Source of the DNA: NVTR01 sp036480115 | Lineage (GTDB): Bacteria > Pseudomonadota > Alphaproteobacteria > Rhodobacterales > Rhodobacteraceae | NCBI GenBank assembly: GCA_965224795.1 | Contig: CBDDAE010000001.1 | Location: forward strand, 1,054,001 to 1,118,000 | Length of the DNA stretch: 64,000 bases | Direction of reading: 5' to 3' | Part shown: in pieces, positions 59,149-64,000 of the stretch | Position numbering within the stretch: position 1 is the first letter of the stretch | Layout of the letters: the number at the start of each line of letters is the position of its first letter | Made by a program: the position numbers and the translations under genes | The notes under the pieces: generated by a model | Databases searched by the model: none | Told to the model about the DNA's origin: nothing | Seen by the model: only the letters and a program-made list of their open reading frames with translations

Positions 59149-59796
59149 ATGCAGTGTTTTAGCGCAGTTATTGCAGACGATCATCAAATTGTTCGCGCGG
59201 GCTTTCGCTTCGCGCTTGAAACCCCCGGCACAATTGACACCCGCAAGATCAAGGTGGTGGCCGAAGCCGTAAATGGCTTAGAGGCCATCGAGATGGTGAA
59301 ATCCCACCAGCCAGACCTGTTGCTTTTGGATGTATCCATGCCCTTGGCCTCTGGTGCCGAAATATTACTGGACATCCAGCGTTGGAGCCCGAAGACCAAA
59401 ATTGTCGTGATCACCGGGGTCACATCCGTGGGTCTGCTAAGCAGCATTGTCGCCGCTGGTGTCGATGGCTTGTTCTCAAAAGCCTCGGATAACACCGAAT
59501 TATTCGCTAAACTGCCGCTGATCTTGCATGGCGGCAGGCATATCGAAAGTAGCTTGACCGCCCTTTTGGAAAATACCGCCCCGATAGGTGACCTGACTCC
59601 GCGCGAACGCCAATCGCTGAACATGATCGTCGCCGGCAAAACAAACCCCGAGATTGCCAACATGATGGGGGTAAGCCCAAAAACTGCTGAAAAGCACCGC
59701 GCATCCTTGATGCAAAAACTAGAGGTGAATTCGGTTGTTGGGTTGATGTCCAAAGCCCTGCAAGAGGGACTGATCGAACAACACGGGCATTTGTAA
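59149..59796 (+). CDS. LuxR/NarL-family response regulator
   Basis: 215 residues. Receiver domain: AVIADDHQIVRAGFRFAL (acidic pocket), LLLLDVSMPLASGAEIL with the phospho-acceptor Asp at about 64, VITGVTS (Thr switch) and LFSKASDN (Lys). The C-terminal GerE HTH is DLTPRERQSLNMIVAGKTNP plus EIANMMGVSPKTAEKHRASL. It is divergent from the histidine kinase with a 43-bp gap, so both promoters overlap, and both genes are probably coordinately controlled. It likely activates target promoters nearby. Downstream 132 bp are non-coding before the convergent secreted-protein gene. Confidence 0.93.
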   Translation: MQCFSAVIADDHQIVRAGFRFALETPGTIDTRKIKVVAEAVNGLEAIEMVKSHQPDLLLLDVSMPLASGAEILLDIQRWSPKTKIVVITGVTSVGLLSSIVAAGVDGLFSKASDNTELFAKLPLILHGGRHIESSLTALLENTAPIGDLTPRERQSLNMIVAGKTNPEIANMMGVSPKTAEKHRASLMQKLEVNSVVGLMSKALQEGLIEQHGHL

Positions 59797-59928
59797 CTGG
59801 TACGGAACATTTCAGCTTCCTTGTTTTGCATGACCTGGCCACGTTGAATGCACCAATGGGCTTGCGATTTTTGCCTGCCACATTGATGCATTTATCTTAC
59901 CGCTCTAAGGCGATGTCAGCAGGGGCGT

Positions 59929-60474
59929 CTAGTCGGCCATCCAGTTGATAGTCACCGTTCCGCCTTCCCAACCGGTCAGGTTCATGCTGCTGGAACCAAC
60001 ATATGTCATAACACCGGCGAACTTGGCTTTGATGAAATCGAACTGGACATTGCCTGCGGCAACATTGGTGCAAGCCCGGGTGCCGCCCTCAGAGTTCAGA
60101 ACCGCGCCGTTTGAAAAATTCAGGGCCTTCGCCCACATTCCACTAGTTGTTTTCAGGCACAAAAGTGTGGGACCAGAACCTGAACCGGGGGAACCCACTA
60201 CCCGGATGCTATCGCTATCCGCAGTCTGAAGCGATGAAGGTAGCGCCGTGCGGTTGTTGCTTACTTGGATGGGTTGAGCGGTTTGAGTATTCCCGCTTGA
60301 AGCTTGGTTATTCCCAATCTTTGCCGCGATGGCGGCGGCCGCGATTGCTGCCAGTATCTGCGCAATTTCTCTTTCACCGGCTTGTGCTTGCGTCGCACCA
60401 AAACTCATATTTGCAGCAAGTGCCACAACGGTCAGGGATTTCACGATATTGTTGGAAATTTTTGTGGTTTTCAT
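59929..60474 (-). CDS. small secreted protein of unknown function
   Basis: 181 residues from 60474 (MKTTKISNNIVKSL) with GGAGA ~7 bp upstream; the open frame to 60543 has no such site. Signal peptide with cleavage near ATQAQAG, then an Ala/Ile-rich helix (IAQILAAIAAAAIAAKIG) that could be a membrane-active or oligomerising segment. A Ser/Asn/Gln-rich linker follows and a beta-rich C-terminal domain with two Cys (LLCLKTTSG, TRACTNV) that may pair. No family recognised. It is convergent with the response regulator, which may or may not control it. Confidence 0.6.
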   Translation of the reverse strand: MKTTKISNNIVKSLTVVALAANMSFGATQAQAGEREIAQILAAIAAAAIAAKIGNNQASSGNTQTAQPIQVSNNRTALPSSLQTADSDSIRVVGSPGSGSGPTLLCLKTTSGMWAKALNFSNGAVLNSEGGTRACTNVAAGNVQFDFIKAKFAGVMTYVGSSSMNLTGWEGGTVTINWMAD

Positions 60475-60879
60475 TGTTTCTCTCCATCTGATGATTAGGA
60501 ACGGGATGTCCCTTGTTGATGAATTCACAATGCCAAACCGCAAGCCGTGCCGTTATGGGGGAAACACCCCATTCGAAAACCCAGTGTATAACATGCGAAC
60601 AAATATCTGCTTCATGCCGATGAGCTAATGACTACACACCAGCCGCAACCATTGAGCCGCGATGCCAGATCCCGCGAACACAATGACACAGGGAAATTCC
60701 CCGGGCATAGGAAAAGGGGCGGGCTGTGTGAACACACAAAACTGCTACAAATCTAGGGGCACCTAAGTAAGCCAGCAATTGAATAATGATGCCCGTGTAT
60801 CTTATTGGTGGAAAAATGGGGGACGGACTACAGCTGAGAACAGCAAGTATTTTCATTAACATGTTAGATGCAGGGAAAT
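60475..60879. other. 405-bp gene-free region between the secreted-protein gene and tRNA-Met
   Basis: Two hairpins are visible: ATGGGG-GAAACA-CCCCAT (60555-60572) and TGTGTG-AA-CACACA (60727-60740). The first could lie in the leader of the secreted-protein gene (its start is at 60474). The region must also contain the tRNA transcript's 3' end on the minus strand. The short open frame at 60632-60862 has no coding signs and I reject it. Confidence 0.4.
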
Positions 60880-60956
60880 TGGTAGCGGAGGAGGGACTTG
60901 AACCCCCGACACGCGGATTATGATTCCGCTGCTCTAACCACCTGAGCTACTCCGCC
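60880..60956 (-). tRNA. tRNA-Met (CAT), probably elongator
   Basis: On the minus strand the sequence starts GGCGGAGTAGCTCAG, has the D-arm AGCTCAGGTGGTTAGAGC, an anticodon stem GCGGA/TCCGC around loop ATCATAA (anticodon CAT), the T-arm GGGGGTTCAAGTCCCTC and acceptor end CTCCGCT-A-CCA, so CCA is encoded. The G1-U72 pair is weak but the rest is fully paired. There is no C1-A72 initiator mismatch, so elongator tRNA-Met fits best; tRNA-Ile(CAT) is less likely because the sequence matches alphaproteobacterial Met. Confidence 0.92.
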
Positions 60957-61149
60957 AGAAGCGATTGGCGTGGTATGCGAGCATAGCACTGCGGTCAAGA
61001 GTGAAATTTTTAAAGTAGGTTTGTTATTATGCATATTAATTGACTGCGCTGGCAGACGTTTTGGCAACTTTCATACCGAAGACAGTTATGGTTCCGATTT
61101 ATATGAAGTGTTAAAAGTACCTATTGATACAAATGTCAGGGTTACCGTT

Positions 61150-62556
61150 TTGAACATTTTAACTGCATTACAAAGACTGATCGGTCCGAAATATGTGCTA
61201 ATCGGAAGCGATGCAGCGGTTTACGGCAAGGATTGGATGGGGGTCTATGTTTCCCAGCCCCTGGCTGTATTACGACCAGCCGATACCACCGAAGTGTCCG
61301 AAATATTGAAGCTAGCCAATGAAACAGGGACCGCCATTGTCCCGATCGGCGGCAATACTGGCCTGGTGGGCGGTACATATGCTCCGGATGCCCTGATGTT
61401 GTCGTTAGATAGATTGAACAAGATAGTCGAAATAAAACCTGACTCCCATGTCGCCATCGTCCAGGCGGGCGCAATACTTTCAAACATACATGCCGCCGTA
61501 GAGGAAAAAGACCTGACCTTCCCGCTTTTTTTTGGCGCGCGCGGCTCTGCAATGATCGGCGGCGCCCTGTCCACAAATGCTGGCGGATCAAACGTCCTGC
61601 GATACGGCAATACCCGCGCGCTTTGTCTGGGTTTAGAGGTAGTACTGGCCGACGGGCGCATCATGAACCTGATGAGCGAACTGCGCAAAGACAACACAGG
61701 CTATGACCTGAAAGACCTGTTTATCGGGGCTGAAGGTACGCTTGGGGTAATCACGGCGGCGGTTCTAAAACTTGTGCCCCGGCCCCGTGAATATGCAACA
61801 GCTATGGTTGCCGCCACCTCATTGCCCGCAGCACTGACAATGTTGAACCGCCTGCAAAAAGCCACCGGAGGCATGGTGGAAGGCTTTGAATATATGCCCC
61901 GCACCTATATGGCCTGTTTGCTGAAAAACCGGCCCGATCTGGTGCCGCCGCTTGGCTATGACCAGGACACCACAATATTGGTTGAGCTTGGTGCCACGGC
62001 GCCCCGCGATATCGGGCCAAATTCAGATGGTTCTGTGCCTGTGGTTCAACTGCTGGAAGGCATTCTAATGGAGATGATTGACGCCGATCTCGCCAGCGAC
62101 GCGGCGGTGGCAAAATCCAGCCATGAGCGCCAAAAGATGTGGGCCATCCGCGAAGCTGCAGCAGAGATTACCCTGGGGCGAATGCCCTATGTGGATACCG
62201 ACGTTGCTGTTCCTCTGGATCAGGTCACCAATTTTATGCAAACTGCGCTGGCACAATTAAAGAAAATTGATGCCAGGGCCGAAACCAATACTGTGGCGCA
62301 CCTGGGGGACGGCAACCTGCATTTTACGGTCTGGCCCAGTAGGGATGACCCAAAGCACCATAAAACCATCCGCACCATGATAGATGATCTGGCCATTGAA
62401 CTGGGTGGGTCTTTTTCTGCCGAACATGGTGTGGGGCTAACAAAAAAGGCGACATTGGCGACCGGAAAAGACCCGGTGGCCTATGCCCTGATGCAAACCA
62501 TCAAAAAAGCACTGGACCCGAATGGGATCATGAATCCGGGAAAAATCCTTCCCTAG
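61150..62556 (+). CDS. FAD-binding D-2-hydroxyacid dehydrogenase (GlcD/D2HGDH-type)
   Basis: I place the start at TTG 61150 with AGGG 8 bp before it, giving 468 residues, the family's usual length; the open frame extends to 60970 but that part lacks family similarity. PCMH FAD-binding motifs are PIGGNTGLVGGTYAP and SNVLRYGNTRALCLG; then TGYDLKDLFIGAEGTLGVIT, AHLGDGNLHFTV with the metal/substrate His, EHGVGLTKK and LDPNGIMNPGKIL. The family oxidises D-lactate, D-2-hydroxyglutarate or glycolate. The exact substrate is not decided. It follows the tRNA gene and converges with hemC, with 4-bp overlap. Confidence 0.92.
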   Translation: MNILTALQRLIGPKYVLIGSDAAVYGKDWMGVYVSQPLAVLRPADTTEVSEILKLANETGTAIVPIGGNTGLVGGTYAPDALMLSLDRLNKIVEIKPDSHVAIVQAGAILSNIHAAVEEKDLTFPLFFGARGSAMIGGALSTNAGGSNVLRYGNTRALCLGLEVVLADGRIMNLMSELRKDNTGYDLKDLFIGAEGTLGVITAAVLKLVPRPREYATAMVAATSLPAALTMLNRLQKATGGMVEGFEYMPRTYMACLLKNRPDLVPPLGYDQDTTILVELGATAPRDIGPNSDGSVPVVQLLEGILMEMIDADLASDAAVAKSSHERQKMWAIREAAAEITLGRMPYVDTDVAVPLDQVTNFMQTALAQLKKIDARAETNTVAHLGDGNLHFTVWPSRDDPKHHKTIRTMIDDLAIELGGSFSAEHGVGLTKKATLATGKDPVAYALMQTIKKALDPNGIMNPGKILP

Positions 62557-63491
62557 TGCCAGTCAAAAAAGCCCGGCCCGGCCCGATCAAGCAGCAATTT
62601 TGCAAGCCCCTGCCCGATTTTCGCGCCATCTTCAATTGGCCCGGTAATCTGGTCGATTTGAACTTCTGACCCATCCGGGCGCAAGACTTCGCCGCGCAAC
62701 CGTAGCTGCCCGCCTATTAGGTCGGCCAAACCGGCAATGGGCGTTTGGCATGATCCATCCAACGCCGCCAGGAACGCCCGTTCCGCCGCCAGTACCTGCC
62801 CGGTTTCACAGTGCTGAATACCTTCCAGCAGGCCCGCAACGCTGGCGTCACCCTGACGCCGCTCAACCCCAATAGCGCCCTGGGCGATCGCTGGTAAAAT
62901 GGCATCCGGGTCAATTGGCGCGCGCGGCACTTCACCCAGACCAAGCCGGTTCAAACCTGCCATGGCCAGAAACGTTGCCTGCGCCACACCGTCCTGCAAT
63001 TTCTTCAACCGGGTCTGAACATTTCCCCTGAATTCAACAACTTGCAGGTCAGGGCGGCGATTGAGTAGCTGGGCTTTGCGCCGAATGCTTGAGGTGCCAA
63101 CAACAGTGCCCGCTTCAAGATCATCAAAACCGCGCCCATCCAGCGACACCAGCGCATCACGGCAATCTTCGCGCGGCAGGTAGCAATCCAGCGCCAACCC
63201 TTTGGGCTGTTCAACCGGCATATCCTTCATGGAATGCACCGCAATGTCGATGGCGCCGCTTAGCAGATCATCCTCAATCTCCTTGGTGAACAGACCCTTG
63301 CCGCCAAGCTCTTTCAACGGGCGATCCTGCACGCGGTCACCGGTCACCGAAATCACCACAATTTCAAAGGCCGTTTCAGGCAGATCAAACGCCGCCATCA
63401 ACCGCGCGCGCGTTTCATGCGCTTGCACCAGCGCCAACGGTGATCCACGGGTGCCAATTTTCAGCGGCTGATCTGGTGTCGGTAAATTCAT
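62553..63491 (-). CDS. hemC: hydroxymethylbilane synthase (porphobilinogen deaminase)
   Basis: 312 residues from 63491 (MNLPTPDQPLKIGTRGSPLA), or 314 from an ATG at 63497; the frame continues upstream to 63779 but would run through hemE. It condenses four porphobilinogen molecules into hydroxymethylbilane. Motifs: KIGTRGSPLALVQAHETRAR, IAVHSMKDMPVEQ, GTSSIRRKAQLLNRRPDL, FRGNVQTRLKKL and DGSCQTPIAGL with the Cys that carries the dipyrromethane cofactor. It is divergent from hemE; both make tetrapyrrole. The 108-bp gap carries an inverted repeat. Its stop overlaps the convergent hydroxyacid dehydrogenase gene. Confidence 0.96.
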   Translation of the reverse strand: MNLPTPDQPLKIGTRGSPLALVQAHETRARLMAAFDLPETAFEIVVISVTGDRVQDRPLKELGGKGLFTKEIEDDLLSGAIDIAVHSMKDMPVEQPKGLALDCYLPREDCRDALVSLDGRGFDDLEAGTVVGTSSIRRKAQLLNRRPDLQVVEFRGNVQTRLKKLQDGVAQATFLAMAGLNRLGLGEVPRAPIDPDAILPAIAQGAIGVERRQGDASVAGLLEGIQHCETGQVLAAERAFLAALDGSCQTPIAGLADLIGGQLRLRGEVLRPDGSEVQIDQITGPIEDGAKIGQGLAKLLLDRAGPGFFDWH

Positions 63492-63551
63492 TGTCATATC
63501 TGACTGAATACTTGCGACGCATGGTCCTGACAACCACCCAATGGGTTGACA

Positions 63552-63568
63552 AATTGCTGCAGGCAATT
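63552..63568. promoter_or_regulatory. 17-bp inverted repeat in the hemC-hemE divergent gap
   Basis: AATTGC-TGCAG-GCAATT is a 6-5-6 inverted repeat located 31 bp before the hemE start and 60 bp from the hemC start. TTGACA at 63546-63551 abuts it and may be a -35 element. It is a candidate operator for coordinated control of the two haem genes. Confidence 0.4.
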
Positions 63569-63599
63569 GACCACCGGGGTATTCTGACAGGGGTTGAAT

Positions 63600-64000
63600 A
63601 TGGCTGAAACGAAAACAATATTGCGGGCTCTGGCAGGTGAGACATTGCCGGTGCCGCCAATCTGGATGATGCGTCAGGCCGGGCGGTATCTGCCGGAATA
63701 CAAAGCTACCCGCGCCAAGGCCGGGGATTTTCTGTCTCTGTGCTACAACCCCGATCTGGCCGCCGAAGTCACCCTGCAACCGATCCGTCGCTACGGCTTT
63801 GACGCCGCGATCCTGTTTGCCGACATCCTGCTGGTGCCCCAGGCACTGGGGGCTGATCTGTGGTTTGTATCAGGCGAAGGCCCGCGGCTGTCCACCATCA
63901 CCACACCCGGTGGTGTGACCGCGCTAAAGCCAGTGGATGCAATCCACGAAACCCTGTCACCGATCTATGAAACCATCAAAATCCTGACCCGCGAACTGCC
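63600..64000 (+). CDS. hemE: uroporphyrinogen decarboxylase, 5' part (3' end outside window)
   Basis: The frame is open from the ATG at 63600 to the window end (133 codons). It begins MAETKTILRALAGETLPVPP and shows the family signature PPIWMMRQAGRYLPEYKATR, which contains the substrate Arg, then RRYGFDAAILFADILLVPQA, with the catalytic Asp region, and LWFVSGEGPRLSTI. HemE decarboxylates the four acetate chains of uroporphyrinogen III to give coproporphyrinogen III. It is divergent from hemC, so haem genes are grouped here. The full gene would be about 340-350 codons. Confidence 0.96.
   Translation, partial: MAETKTILRALAGETLPVPPIWMMRQAGRYLPEYKATRAKAGDFLSLCYNPDLAAEVTLQPIRRYGFDAAILFADILLVPQALGADLWFVSGEGPRLSTITTPGGVTALKPVDAIHETLSPIYETIKILTREL

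Noticed and set aside
60632..60862. 76-codon minus-strand frame beside the tRNA gene
   Set aside because: No ribosome-binding site or recognisable features; it lies in the expected tRNA 3' flank.
60970..61149. N-terminal extension of the FAD-linked dehydrogenase
   Set aside because: The 60 extra residues are unlike the family N-terminus, overlap the tRNA promoter area, and a better site (AGGG before TTG 61150) exists.
63492..63779. N-terminal extension of HemC
   Set aside because: It would run antisense through the hemE start and gene body; HemC aligns well from MNLPTPDQ.
1..64000. CRISPR arrays, insertion sequences, prophage or rRNA operons
   Set aside because: I looked for spaced direct repeats, transposase motifs, integrase genes and rRNA-like sequence and saw none; the 13-nt 16S-complementary match at 48481 is a ribosome-binding site, not an rRNA fragment.

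Overview
The window looks like chromosome from an alphaproteobacterium, most likely a marine Rhodobacterales (Roseobacter-group) species. I base this on gene content and order: a clustered fatty-acid oxidation operon with a ~590-residue acyl-CoA dehydrogenase, a malic enzyme fused to a phosphotransacetylase-like domain, a secreted protein of the 'VTRDRK...CGF' type, an elongator tRNA-Met of alphaproteobacterial sequence and divergent hemC/hemE. No phage, transposase, CRISPR array or rRNA was seen. The assignment rests on recalled family features, not on a database search.

Layout. 1-5.4 kb: the tail of an alpha/beta hydrolase, two uncharacterised envelope proteins, a diverged UshA-like 5'-nucleotidase, and a translationally coupled trio (DUF952, pyrD, ArsC-like). 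5.5-8.2 kb: two PaaI-type thioesterases and a MATE exporter, divergent from a MerR regulator. 8.4-18.7 kb: a fatty-acid oxidation region (MerR regulator, acyl-CoA dehydrogenase, 70-aa protein, GST, thiolase, two tandem cupins, FadJ-like multifunctional enzyme, then a sulfotransferase and an acyl-CoA ligase). The fadJ-like gene is preceded by an array of four TCYGAC units at an exact 11-bp period. 18.7-25.1 kb: two uncharacterised envelope proteins and a nucleoside salvage operon (cupin, cdd, deoA, deoB, upp). 25.3-27.5 kb: maeB.

27.6-39.0 kb is the most interesting stretch. It holds a phosphonate monoester hydrolase of the formylglycine sulfatase superfamily, a complete peptide-type ABC importer with an unusually large binding protein, phnX and phnW for 2-aminoethylphosphonate breakdown, and a divergent LysR regulator. 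Read together it suggests uptake of an esterified or conjugated aminoethylphosphonate, release of the phosphonate, then transamination and C-P cleavage. That pathway is inference from neighbourhood.

39.0-57.3 kb is an entirely minus-strand, visibly more A/T-rich surface-glycan cluster: two paralogous FAD oxidoreductases, a flippase-like LPG-synthase membrane protein, two GT2 and one GT4 glycosyltransferases, two large membrane proteins, a UDP-xylose synthase, a CmoA-like methyltransferase, a pyruvyltransferase, a second methyltransferase, a polysaccharide deacetylase, a UDP-sugar epimerase and a Wzx-type exporter. I see no clear Wzy polymerase or Wzz/Wza export genes. A divergent histidine kinase/LuxR response-regulator pair flanks it.

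59.9-64 kb returns to housekeeping genes: a small secreted protein, tRNA-Met, a D-2-hydroxyacid dehydrogenase, hemC, and the 5' part of hemE running off the window end.
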